A DNA stretch of 9,823 nucleotides from CAYIEH01 sp964362385 (GTDB taxonomy: Bacteria > Patescibacteriota > Minisyncoccia > UBA6257 > UBA9933), in contig CAYIEH010000022.1 in the NCBI GenBank assembly GCA_964362385.1, positions 1-9,823 on the forward strand. The letters run 5' to 3'. Shown here one piece after another: positions 1 through 6,325 of this stretch (positions are counted from its first letter, which is position 1; every line of letters begins with the position of its first letter). A model generated the notes under the pieces. That model searched no databases. It worked only from the letters and a program-made list of their open reading frames with translations, and was not told where the DNA came from. The position numbers and the translations under genes were made by a program.

Positions 1-30
1 ACTTGGGAGATTTCCGGAAATTTTCAGTTC

Positions 31-495
31 TTAATTCTGAATTTTTAATTCCGCGGGAGTGCCGTTACCGTCATTGAGCAATACTTTCAAGCCGCTAAAA
101 TCAATCGTCGCGTTCCCTTCTTTTAATGATTGAAAGATAATTGAAAACAACTTAGCGTTGCTGCCTTTATATCCGCCGGGAACAATGCCGGAAAAAATTA
201 TTTCGTTATCTAAAACGAGTTTCGGCTTCTGCGCCCAGAAATTTATAATGGAATTCCCGTCCGAAATTTCTTTAACCCCAAAAAAACCCCACGGAAAAAC
301 CACGCTTCCTTCTATCGCGTTTATCTCTTCGCCTTGCGTGTTTATCAATATGTCCACTTTGAATTGGCTGTTAAGCCCAACTTCCCGATTTTTCGTTTCA
401 AAAAACAATTCCGCCGCCTGCGCGCTCGCAATAAAAAACAGGAAATAGGAAATAGAAATCAAAAATAAACTTTTTAATTTAAGGTTTTTGGTCAT
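31..495 (-). CDS. Secreted cohesin-domain surface protein
   Basis: The 154-residue product has an N-terminal signal peptide (Lys-rich start, hydrophobic residues about 9-24, likely cleavage after SAQA) followed by a single beta-rich domain. The domain pattern resembles type I/II cohesins: an opening strand with VGLNSQFKVDI, a central AIEGSVVFP strand, and a closing LFSIIFQSLKEGNATIDFSG stretch. Cohesins bind dockerins on partner proteins at the cell surface, and the gene immediately upstream encodes a dockerin protein, so the two may be partners. The ATG at 495 is the natural start because it opens the signal peptide; no Shine-Dalgarno site precedes it. The end is odd. The TAA falls in the last cohesin strand, and the same frame stays open to the window edge reading ELKISGNLPS, so the gene may be truncated by a nonsense change or one-base indel. 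Proteins of this class often continue into a C-terminal membrane anchor, which is missing here. The cohesin call is from pattern recognition only. Confidence 0.72.
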   Translation of the reverse strand: MTKNLKLKSLFLISISYFLFFIASAQAAELFFETKNREVGLNSQFKVDILINTQGEEINAIEGSVVFPWGFFGVKEISDGNSIINFWAQKPKLVLDNEIIFSGIVPGGYKGSNAKLFSIIFQSLKEGNATIDFSGLKVLLNDGNGTPAELKIQN

Positions 496-557
496 TAGAA
501 CATTAGAATTTGTTTAGAAATTATAAATTAAGATTTAGGATTTTCCGCAAAGCGGGC

Positions 558-1607
558 TTACCCGGTCCAGTAATACGCCATAATGCTGAAATCCGTAAGG
601 TTAATTTTACCGTCGTTGTTGAGGCGTTCAGCTTCCACGGCGAGAAATTCTTCACTGAGAGTTCTTTTATACCAGTAAGCGGCGATGGAGAAATCAATTA
701 AATTCACTCGGCCGTCGTTGTTCAAATCGCCTTTGAGCGGCGTCTTGCTTGTTGTTTCCGCCAGAACGGTTTTGACGCCGACTTTAAAACCAACGGTCTT
801 ACTGAAAGAAGAAATTTGGCCGTCCAGCGCGGATTTAGAACGGGCGGCATGAACGCCGGTTTCAAGCAAGGCGGTGTCAAAGTCGTAAAGATACGCGCCG
901 TCTTTGTCGGTTTTGGTTTTTACAAACGCTTCTTCCGAAGCCACGCCGATGGTAATGTCGCTTAAAGGCGCGCTCTGGCCGAAAATTGATATATTATTTC
1001 CTCTTTTCACTTCGCTTTTATCAACCGCGATGGTCGGCGCAATGAAAATTCCGCCGATGTTTGTTATTGCCCCTTGCGTTATAAAAACCGGAAAGGTAAA
1101 AAGTGTTGAACGCCTTTGGTTGACGTCTTCGCCGTAGACGGAAAAAGTGTAATCGCCCGAAGAAAGGCCGGTCAGAGAAACGTTAAACTTCGCGTCCGGT
1201 CCGGCGACAGTGGTAATAGCGACTTGTCCGTCTTTAAGCATCACGATTTTGCTTAAAGGATACGCGCGGCCGGTTAAGGTAACCTGTGTCGTTATAATTG
1301 AAACATAGCCGCCTCCGCCCGCGTTGACGCTCCCCGTACTTATTGTGCAAGCGGTTGTGTTGAATGTGCAATTGGAATTACAGCTTAATTCTCCGCCGCT
1401 GTAACTTCGGCTGGCACAACTTTGTCCGCCTAAACTTGAGCCGTCGCACTGTTCTCCGGTTTCCAAAACTCCATTACCGCAGACTGCATTAACCGTTGCA
1501 GTGATATTGACCGATTGAACAGATTGAGCCTGCTGATTTTGTAAAATTAAGACAGCTAAAAACAGGACGCAAAGAATAAATATTTTTAGGGCGTTAATGC
1601 GAACCAT
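558..1607 (-). CDS. Secreted dockerin type I protein with Cys-rich repeat
   Basis: The 349-residue product begins with a hydrophobic export segment (residues about 7-23). Residues 43-87 form a cysteine-rich repeat of the CGNGxxExGExCD type (DUF4215/Myxococcus-repeat style) with Cys at 43, 54, 64, 76, 80 and 87. The middle (about 100-285) looks like two Ig-like or carboxypeptidase-regulatory-like beta domains. Residues 293-349 are a clear type I dockerin: two calcium-binding repeats, GDLNNDGRVNLIDFSIAAYW and LNNDGKINLTDFSIMAYYW, each with the DxNxDGxxNxxD loop. Dockerins bind cohesins, and the next gene downstream encodes one. The start lies only 4 nt after the TAA of the DUF916-like gene, so they are co-transcribed; a weak GGCGG lies upstream inside that gene's last codons. 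No catalytic domain is visible, so this is better read as a structural or adhesive surface protein than as a cellulosomal enzyme. Confidence 0.88.
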   Translation of the reverse strand: MVRINALKIFILCVLFLAVLILQNQQAQSVQSVNITATVNAVCGNGVLETGEQCDGSSLGGQSCASRSYSGGELSCNSNCTFNTTACTISTGSVNAGGGGYVSIITTQVTLTGRAYPLSKIVMLKDGQVAITTVAGPDAKFNVSLTGLSSGDYTFSVYGEDVNQRRSTLFTFPVFITQGAITNIGGIFIAPTIAVDKSEVKRGNNISIFGQSAPLSDITIGVASEEAFVKTKTDKDGAYLYDFDTALLETGVHAARSKSALDGQISSFSKTVGFKVGVKTVLAETTSKTPLKGDLNNDGRVNLIDFSIAAYWYKRTLSEEFLAVEAERLNNDGKINLTDFSIMAYYWTG

Positions 1608-1611
1608 TTTT

Positions 1612-2517
1612 TTATAATCCGCCTCGCTGATATTTTTTAATAACCCATTGATTGTATTTTTTAATTCCTTTTTTCACACCCCATATTAATACAAATCCGG
1701 CGATAATGATTCCTAAAACAATCTTCCACGGAAAAACGAAGAATCCGAATTTTTCGGAAATTTTCTTTGACGACTCGCCGTAGACCGCGCTAAGATTGGC
1801 GGTGTAAAATCCGAAACCGAAACCCCCTTCCCACGACTCCGCAATGCCTTTTTTTGATTGCGGAAGCACCTGCGTTCCTTTGGAATTGAACGCCAAAACC
1901 GCCCGAGTTCCGCCAAAAATGTTTTTTATCGTTATTTCCCCCGACGGCTTTAAATAAACGTTGCCGTCGTTTTGAAACTCAATATTAAACGAGGTTGGTA
2001 GTTTATCCAGCAATCTGCCGCTTGCGCTGAAGTTTAAAATCTTCGCGTCTTCTTTAATATCGCCTGAAACTCTCAAAAAAACCAGGATGCCCGCTCTAAC
2101 AACTATTGATGTCCGCTCGCCCGATGCTCCCGGCGGCGCGGTGCTCCACCAGATAACGGCAAAATGCCCTCCGGGCGGGGCGTCCAAAGGCACTTTAAAA
2201 CTGAAAGGTATATATCGTTGTTCTTTTGCTTTCAGCGTTACAGACGGCTCCGCGCGAAACCAATCGGCAAGAGTGCTCGGTTCTCCGGACAAAAATTTTT
2301 TTTCTCCGTCAACCTCAATAAATTTTTCAAAATTAGGATAAAACGTTTGTGTTTCGTCTCTTTCATTCATTAAAAATAATTTCCCTTCCATAACGTCGCC
2401 GGGGTTAACGGAGTATTCAAGTTTGGGCGGTCCGACAGTCAGCGCTCTTGATAAAAAAGGAAAAAATAAAAGGCCTGTTGCCAAGCCTAAAAAAATTGTA
2501 AAAATTACTTTCCGCAT
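1612..2517 (-). CDS. DUF916-like membrane-anchored surface protein
   Basis: The 301-residue product has a signal peptide (residues 1-25, FLGLATGLLFFPFLSRALT), an extracellular part of about 235 residues, and one C-terminal transmembrane helix (about 264-283, IVLGIIIAGFVLIWG) followed by a short Lys/Arg-rich cytoplasmic tail. The N-terminal domain (about 30-155) has features of the DUF916/WxL-interacting fold: VGPPKLEYSVNPGDVMEGKL, then the PFSFKVPLDAPPGGHFAVIWW segment. The second half (about 160-255) looks like another Ig-like domain with NDGNVYLKPSG. In Bacillota such proteins bind peptidoglycan and surface partners; carrying that role over to this organism is inference. The gene sits in the middle of the surface operon, 20 nt after the 218-residue protein gene and 4 nt before the dockerin gene. 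The first ATG is used because it opens the signal peptide; no Shine-Dalgarno site is seen. Confidence 0.8.
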   Translation of the reverse strand: MRKVIFTIFLGLATGLLFFPFLSRALTVGPPKLEYSVNPGDVMEGKLFLMNERDETQTFYPNFEKFIEVDGEKKFLSGEPSTLADWFRAEPSVTLKAKEQRYIPFSFKVPLDAPPGGHFAVIWWSTAPPGASGERTSIVVRAGILVFLRVSGDIKEDAKILNFSASGRLLDKLPTSFNIEFQNDGNVYLKPSGEITIKNIFGGTRAVLAFNSKGTQVLPQSKKGIAESWEGGFGFGFYTANLSAVYGESSKKISEKFGFFVFPWKIVLGIIIAGFVLIWGVKKGIKKYNQWVIKKYQRGGL

Positions 2518-2537
2518 TTAATAAGAATAACAAGTTA

Positions 2538-3194
2538 TTAGTTAGCGGTGCAACTATATGTGATTGTGTCAGAATAACTTCCGCCGGGGGTGACGGTGGC
2601 TATCGCGGCTTTATGCGTCACTACAACTTCCTTGTTGGTTGAGGGAGAAGTTGAAGAAGCCAAAGTCGTGTCCGTAATAAGAAAACCGCCGACTGTGTTT
2701 CCTGTCTGAAGGTATCTTGAAGGAACGCCCAAAGTTCCGCCGCTGCCCGTGGCCGTTGTCGTTGCCTGAATTCCGAACCCTTCGACACCGGCAGAAAGAG
2801 TTGCCGTGGCGCTGTAAGCTCCGTTCGGCGATTCAATCAAGTTGGGAGAACTCCAAAGCCCCGGGTTGGCGCCGGAACCCGCGTCTTTAACGCTCAAAGT
2901 GCATCCGTTCGCAGAATTACTGCAGGACATCGTGGTTGAAGCGTTTGGCGTGGAACTTGCAATCACGGAATCGGTCAGAGTTTCGAAATCGGTTGAAGCG
3001 TTATTGGTGCTGCAGCTGATAACCGCGCTCACGGTTGCCGAAACCGTAACAGCCGAAGAAGTGGCCGCGCTTGCGTAATCCGGCACAATAACCGTTTCCG
3101 TGGCTGCCGTCCCGAACCAAATCACCGCAAAAGCCGTTAAAACAATGCCTAAAGCAAAATAAACAAATTTACCTTCGTAATTAGACATTTCCAT
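2538..3194 (-). CDS. Anchored surface protein with four-Cys beta domain
   Basis: The 218-residue product has a short cytoplasmic head, one hydrophobic segment (about 11-28, VYFALGIVLTAFAVIWFG) acting as signal or anchor, a Ser/Thr/Ala/Val-rich linker, and a C-terminal domain from about residue 58 to the end (SCSTNNASTDF through YSDTITYSCTAN). That domain is clearly homologous to the last part of the large surface protein at 3750-4356: both share STDFxTLTD, NASTTM, CTLxVKDAGSG, SATATLSAGV, GNxVGG, VVTHK and SYSDTITYSC, with matching cysteines that could form disulfides. I do not recognise a named family; it resembles secreted beta-sandwich subunits of the spore-coat-U type only in style. It is the first gene of the minus-strand surface operon. 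ATG 3194 lies 9 nt from a TATAAT box, so the transcript is probably leaderless; the ATG at 3188 is an alternative start. Confidence 0.75.
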   Translation of the reverse strand: MEMSNYEGKFVYFALGIVLTAFAVIWFGTAATETVIVPDYASAATSSAVTVSATVSAVISCSTNNASTDFETLTDSVIASSTPNASTTMSCSNSANGCTLSVKDAGSGANPGLWSSPNLIESPNGAYSATATLSAGVEGFGIQATTTATGSGGTLGVPSRYLQTGNTVGGFLITDTTLASSTSPSTNKEVVVTHKAAIATVTPGGSYSDTITYSCTAN

Positions 3195-3202
3195 TTAATA
3201 TT

Positions 3203-3211
3203 ATTATAGCA
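3203..3211 (-). promoter_or_regulatory. Extended -10 promoter of surface operon, leaderless
   Basis: The minus strand reads TGCTATAAT, a perfect extended -10 element, with the hexamer at 3208-3203. Counting 7 nt downstream puts the transcription start near 3196, about 2 nt before the ATG at 3194. There is no room for a Shine-Dalgarno site. No convincing -35 is seen at 17 nt, which is normal for extended -10 promoters. Confidence 0.6.
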
Positions 3212-3229
3212 TTTCAAATAAATTAAAAT

Positions 3230-3238
3230 AGTGGATAA
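3230..3238 (-). promoter_or_regulatory. DnaA-box-like TTATCCACT upstream of operon promoter
   Basis: The minus strand reads TTATCCACT, an 8/9 match to the DnaA box TTATCCACA. It ends 21 nt upstream of the TATAAT hexamer. A perfect box lies at a similar place before the paralogous gene starting at 5668. Function is not shown, and a single box could be chance. Confidence 0.25.
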
Positions 3239-3240
3239 CT

Positions 3241-3278
3241 ATATACGAAAATACGAAATCATACGAAAGTACGAAATT
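3241..3278. repeat. TACGAAA repeat tract, left flank of GxxExxY gene
   Basis: On the plus strand the heptamer TACGAAA (or ATACGAAA) recurs four times at 7-10 nt spacing: atacgaaaatacgaaatc, then atacgaaagtacgaaat. The tract begins in the promoter region of the surface operon and ends on the stop codon of the GxxExxY gene. Its orientation is opposite to that of the tract on the other side of the gene, so the two tracts together resemble the ends of an inserted cassette. Confidence 0.7.
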
Positions 3279-3687
3279 ATTGTATATTTAATATCCTTTT
3301 AAATTTAACGCCAGAGCTGGTAAATCTGGCTAATATTCCCAATTTTAAATTGGTAGATTTCAAATAATTATACACTTGTTCCATGTCCTTCTTATTAAAC
3401 CTATCTCCTTGTTTAATTTCTAAAACGATTTTATTCTCCACTAAAAAATCTAAATAAACAGTTGTTAGAAATTGGCTTCTGTAAGATATTTTTACCGGCA
3501 ATTCCTTTTTATAATTTAGCCCGGAATTTTTAAGAGTAATTTCTATTGCTTTTTGATATTGATTTTCTTTATACCCATAACCTAAATTCAGAAAAACGTC
3601 AAAAAGAACACCAACTATTTGATAGCTTAAATCGGGGTATAATAAATCCGGTTTGTAAAATTTATTCTTTTTCGTAATTTCGTATAT
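3277..3687 (-). CDS. GxxExxY-family PD-(D/E)XK protein, start codon lost
   Basis: Reading upstream of the TTG at 3501 in the same frame gives a complete 136-residue GxxExxY protein back to an ATA codon at 3687. From that codon, residues 15-35 (LLYPDLSYQIVGVLFDVFLN) match the usual N-terminal helix, the signature is G38-Y-K-E41-N-Q-Y44, and the nuclease core is D80 (VYLDFLV) with E90-I-K92 (IVLEIK), followed by the usual C-terminal YLKSTNLKLGILARF segment. No ATG, GTG or TTG lies between a TAA at 3699-3697 and residue 63. A near-identical copy of the start region 45 nt upstream keeps ATG at 3732, so the start here seems mutated from ATG to ATA. The gene is therefore either started at a non-standard codon or recently inactivated. 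The family is nuclease-like by fold; its biological role is unknown. It is AT-rich and stands alone between two surface-protein genes within inverted repeat tracts. Confidence 0.75.
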   Translation of the reverse strand: MYEITKKNKFYKPDLLYPDLSYQIVGVLFDVFLNLGYGYKENQYQKAIEITLKNSGLNYKKELPVKISYRSQFLTTVYLDFLVENKIVLEIKQGDRFNKKDMEQVYNYLKSTNLKLGILARFTSSGVKFKRILNIQ

Positions 3688-3749
3688 TTTCGTACTTTAC
3701 GTATAAAATCTATTTTTCGTAATTTCGTACATTTTCGTACTTTCGTAAT
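3668..3749. repeat. TACGAAA repeat tract with 45-nt tandem duplication
   Basis: Read on the minus strand, TACGAAA-type units recur six times between 3749 and 3668. Two 31-nt blocks, 3713-3743 and 3668-3698, lie exactly 45 nt apart and differ at one base (C at 3730, T at 3685). That base is the G of an ATG in the upstream copy and the A of ATA in the copy next to the GxxExxY gene. The tract abuts the stop codon (3752-3750) of the large surface gene. Confidence 0.8.
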
Positions 3750-4356
3750 TTAATTTCCTACGCAACTATACGTAATCGTGTCCGAATAACTGCCTGCCGT
3801 GGCGGTCGCGCTGATGGCGACTTTATGAGTCACTATAACTTCCCTGTTCGTAATCGCCGCAGTTGAGCTTGCCAAAATAAGGTCGGTCAAGCTCAATCCC
3901 CCGACATTATTTCCGGTTTTATCGTAAATTGAATTTAAATTCAATGTCCCGCTTCCCACGGTTGAAGTTGCAGCCTGGATGCCGTATCCGTCAACTCCGG
4001 CAGAAAGCGTCGCGGTCGCGGAAACAATCGTATAAGCCGGTGAAGCTGATTTATAAAGTCCCGCCTGGCTCCCGCTTCCCGCGTCTTTGACGTATAAAGT
4101 ACAGCCGTTGGCGTAATTGCAAGTCATTGTTGTTGAAGCGTTGGACACTGCGGTTGAAATAGAAGCGTCAGTTAAAGTCCCAAAATCGGTTGAGGAAATA
4201 TTTGACGAGCAGGAAACGGTGGCTGCGATTGGCGTCGCCGTGCCTAAACTCACGCCCGCGTCATAATTGCCGTAGCTATCTTTTTGAAAAACTTTGTACG
4301 TGTACGCCTGGCCGTTGGTAAGCGCCACCGCGCTGCAACCGCCCGTGCCCGCGCCG
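3750..4356 (-). CDS. Large surface protein, C-terminal part after scaffold gap
   Basis: This is the C-terminal piece of the gene that starts at 5668; the scaffold gap separates the two and its true length is unknown, so their frames cannot be joined. The frame is open from the gap edge (reading GAGTGGCSAV), so the GTG at 4328 is internal and not a start. The first 45 or so residues complete a fibronectin-III-like domain (VALTNGQAYTYKVFQKDSYG). The rest (AATVSCSSNISSTDF to SYSDTITYSCVGN) is the same four-Cys beta domain as in the 218-residue protein of the downstream operon. It ends at TAA 3752-3750, directly on the TACGAAA tract. The role is cell-surface or extracellular; the partner is unknown. 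Confidence 0.8.
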
Positions 4357-4366
4357 NNNNNNNNNN
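4357..4366. other. Scaffold gap of 10 N inside the surface gene
   Basis: Ten Ns join two contigs. The round number is a placeholder, so the real gap length and reading frame across it are unknown. Protein frames on the two sides differ, which fits one gene if the gap is not 10 nt. Confidence 0.95.
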
Positions 4367-5668
4367 TCCCTTGCTTAAAGACGGAGCGGTTTTTTCCGGT
4401 CCGCTTACCGCGGTTGAAGCCGCGTCAGAAGCGCGAACGCAAACAAGAGTGGCTGTGCGGGTTGTGTCGCCCACGTTATAATCCACGCCTTCGGTCGGCG
4501 TTTCCGAACCCGCGCTCGCGCCGGTCCATCTGAATACCACTGACCTTGAAAAATCGTTGCTGTTTGAAGTTGTCCAGTTTAAAGTAACTTGCTGATTGCC
4601 GGCGCTGGTGCTTGTGGCCGTTGCGCCATTAGTAGCCAAATTGTCAACCGTAATGGTTGTGCCCGCGCTGTCGTTTAACGATTGCGCGTTGGTTGACGAA
4701 AAAGCGGAAACATAGCCGGTTACTCCGTAAGTTCCCGAAGCCAAAGAATGGTCTTTTGCGGTAAATATTATTCTGAAAGAAGCCGCGCTTGTCGTAATGG
4801 TCGGCATTGCCGTGCCGCCGCTGAAACTCCAATTATTTCCCGTTGGCGAGGAAACAGTTGAAAAATATTGCGTTGTCATCGCCTCATTCCAGATTTGCGC
4901 GTTAGCAATGGCAGATGTATTGGCGGTTGTCACGGTAAGCGCGGTGACGGAATCAGTACTAGTGCTAGTTATAAATGTAAATTGGTCAACATAATTAGCT
5001 GTACTACTCGGCGCGACCGTGGAATTTCCGGGGTCGGTACCATTGCCAAGAGTGGTTGCATTTGAGTATGTTACCGTAATCCAGACATAATCGAAGTGAA
5101 CTGCGTCAGCTCCGCCAGTATCAGAAGAAGTAAACTCTATATCTACATTTTGAACCTCGCTTAATGTATCTACTCCTTGAGCGTATAAATCATAAGTTAA
5201 ATCAGCACTCCAGCCTGTAATGTCGGTTGGGTTAATGGTTGTGTTTGTTAGGCCACTACCATTGTTATATTTCACATAAGCGGTTGTTGGCGCATAACCA
5301 TTTTCAGCACCATACTGTAAGTGGAGTACCGCCGCAGTTACTATTGAACCATTTGGAATAGATGAAGTATCAAAGCTGCTCAGAAGCATAACAAAACCTT
5401 TATCAATGGTGTAACATGTATCACCAGAAGAAACAACGGATAAAGTATCAGGATTACATGTAGCATCATCGGCTGTTATATCGCCTAAAAGATCAGTGGT
5501 TGTATCGCCAGCCTGGCCATTAGGTAAAACATTAACTGTTGCCGCCCGTGCTTCCTGAATTTTCGGCGGAAATTGCGGATTATTCCAAATCCTCGGCCAG
5601 CCGCTAAAAATCCACCCGAAAATAATTAGAAATATAATCGAAACTTTTAGAAATTTATTGAAATTCAT
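4367..5668 (-). CDS. Large multidomain secreted surface protein, N-terminal part
   Basis: The start at 5668 opens a basic head and hydrophobic export segment (about residues 8-24, VSIIFLIIFGWIFSGWP), then a linker with a likely cleavage site after EARA. Residues about 45-203 look like a jelly-roll or galactose-binding-like domain (AVLHLQYGAENG; VHFDYVWITVTYS). Residues about 204-345 are an Ig-like domain (YVDQFTFITSTS; FRIIFTAKDHSLASGTYGV). From about 346 an Fn3-like domain begins (QQVTLNWTTSNSNDFSRSVV) and is cut by the gap; it finishes on the other side at 4356. The last 11 residues before the gap (PEKTAPSLSKG) do not look like the domain they interrupt and may be an inserted repeat or a bad contig end. 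No Shine-Dalgarno site is seen; TATAAG at 5684-5679 lies 10 nt from the ATG. The protein is probably an exported, cell-anchored adhesive or structural protein. Confidence 0.8.
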
Positions 5669-5707
5669 TGTCTTTTGACTTATAAGTAGATTTATTTCTA
5701 TAAATAC

Positions 5708-5716
5708 TTATCCACA
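5708..5716 (+). promoter_or_regulatory. Perfect DnaA-box sequence upstream of surface gene
   Basis: The plus strand reads TTATCCACA, the DnaA-box consensus, about 40 nt upstream of the ATG at 5668. A one-mismatch copy stands about 36 nt upstream of the paralogous operon's ATG at 3194, in the opposite orientation. It could be a shared operator-like site or chance; no cluster of boxes or AT-rich unwinding region marks an origin. Confidence 0.25.
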
Positions 5717-5756
5717 TATGGCGCTTGACACGATTTGTTAGTTTGGTAACATATAA

Positions 5757-6317
5757 TTAATACCTACGAAAAAGACCCTTATGCGGTTCCGTCCGCATNN
5801 NNNNNNNNGCGGGGGCTTTTTCTTTTTGGGCCTGCAAAATCCGTCTTTGATCGTTTAAATAAGCAATAGGAACACCGGTTCTTTTCAGAAGAATTGAGCA
5901 AAGATTTTGAGTATGAGGCGATAATATTGCTTTTAATTTTCTGCGTTCTTTAAGGAACTTTATTAAACTGGCATAATCCCCGTCGCTTGAAACAATAATT
6001 GCTTTCTCAAATTTATTTTCATACGCATCGCAAGTTGCCTGTAAAACTAAATCCGTGTCGCAATTTCCCTTGGGTTTTCCATCTCCGTCATAAACAACCT
6101 CTTTAAATATTAATGTAAAGCCGGATTCTTGCAGATATTTATAAAGTTCCTTGTACTTCGGTATTAATCCTATAAATAAATACGCCGATCTTACTTTATA
6201 TTTCTCGGAAAGCCATACTCTAAACCTCCGATAATCCATATCCCAATCCAAACTTTTTATACCCTTGTACAAATTTGCTCCGTCAATATACGCAAAATTA
6301 TTTGATGCGTTTCTCAT
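5757..6317 (-). CDS. NYN-domain (LabA/DUF88-like) putative RNase
   Basis: The product is a PIN-like NYN-domain protein, a family of metal-dependent ribonucleases often acting on structured or non-coding RNA. Acidic residues are in the expected places: D12 in YIDGANLYKG, D87/D89 in GNCDTDLVLQ, and D112/D114 in IIVSSDGDYASLIKFLKERR, followed by the usual AILSPH strand. The reliable part is 5809-6317, about 169 residues, which already holds the whole domain. The frame continues across the second scaffold gap to a TAA at 5757, but the gap length is a placeholder, so the true stop may lie in the gap. Sequence on both sides of the gap forms a terminator-like hairpin, which suggests the gene ends there. 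ATG 6317 lies 9 nt from TATAAT at 6331-6326, so the transcript is probably leaderless. RNA substrate and pathway are unknown. Confidence 0.85.
   Translation of the reverse strand: MRNASNNFAYIDGANLYKGIKSLDWDMDYRRFRVWLSEKYKVRSAYLFIGLIPKYKELYKYLQESGFTLIFKEVVYDGDGKPKGNCDTDLVLQATCDAYENKFEKAIIVSSDGDYASLIKFLKERRKLKAILSPHTQNLCSILLKRTGVPIAYLNDQRRILQAQKEKAPXXXXMRTEPHKGLFRRY
5768..5822. terminator. Gap-interrupted hairpin, likely bidirectional terminator
   Basis: GAAAAAG (5768-5774) followed by ACCC pairs with GGGGG and CTTTTTC (5811-5822). Inside it, on the left contig, ATGCGG (5781-5786) and CCGCAT (5793-5798) form a perfect 6-bp stem with a 6-nt loop. The scaffold gap falls within the structure, so the whole stem cannot be seen. 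The flanking A and T runs would serve termination on either strand. Confidence 0.5.
5799..5808. other. Scaffold gap of 10 N at end of NYN gene
   Basis: Ten Ns join two contigs. The gap falls in a hairpin, a frequent cause of coverage loss in assembly. Its true length and the exact end of the NYN gene are unknown. Confidence 0.95.
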
Positions 6318-6325
6318 TTGATTTA

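Noticed and set aside
541..557. Small CCGC-TTT-GCGG hairpin between dockerin and cohesin genes as terminator
   Set aside because: The stem is only 4 bp and on the transcribed strand is followed by As, not Ts.
158..3078. Plus-strand open frames antisense to the surface operon
   Set aside because: They are shadows of GC-skewed coding sequence, without start signals or recognisable domains.
3277..3501. 74-residue protein starting at TTG 3501
   Set aside because: The same frame upstream carries the family's G-Y-K-E-N-Q-Y signature and N-terminal helix, so TTG is residue 63 of a longer protein.
3241..3749. TACGAAA tracts as a CRISPR array or plasmid iterons
   Set aside because: Units are only 7-8 nt with 0-3 nt between them, and there are no spacers of even length. 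The tracts are split by a gene in inverted orientation, and no Rep or Cas gene is near.
4250..4356. Extension of the N-terminal surface-gene frame through the gap to 4250
   Set aside because: The sequence after the gap in that frame is Arg/Ala-rich nonsense; the other frame continues the Fn3-like domain and ends in the conserved four-Cys domain.
5725..5757. Plus-strand promoter TTGACA (5725-5730) with TATAAT (5752-5757)
   Set aside because: Spacing is 21 nt, too long, and TAACAT at 16 nt is poor. Transcription would run at once into the hairpin at the gap with no gene to serve.
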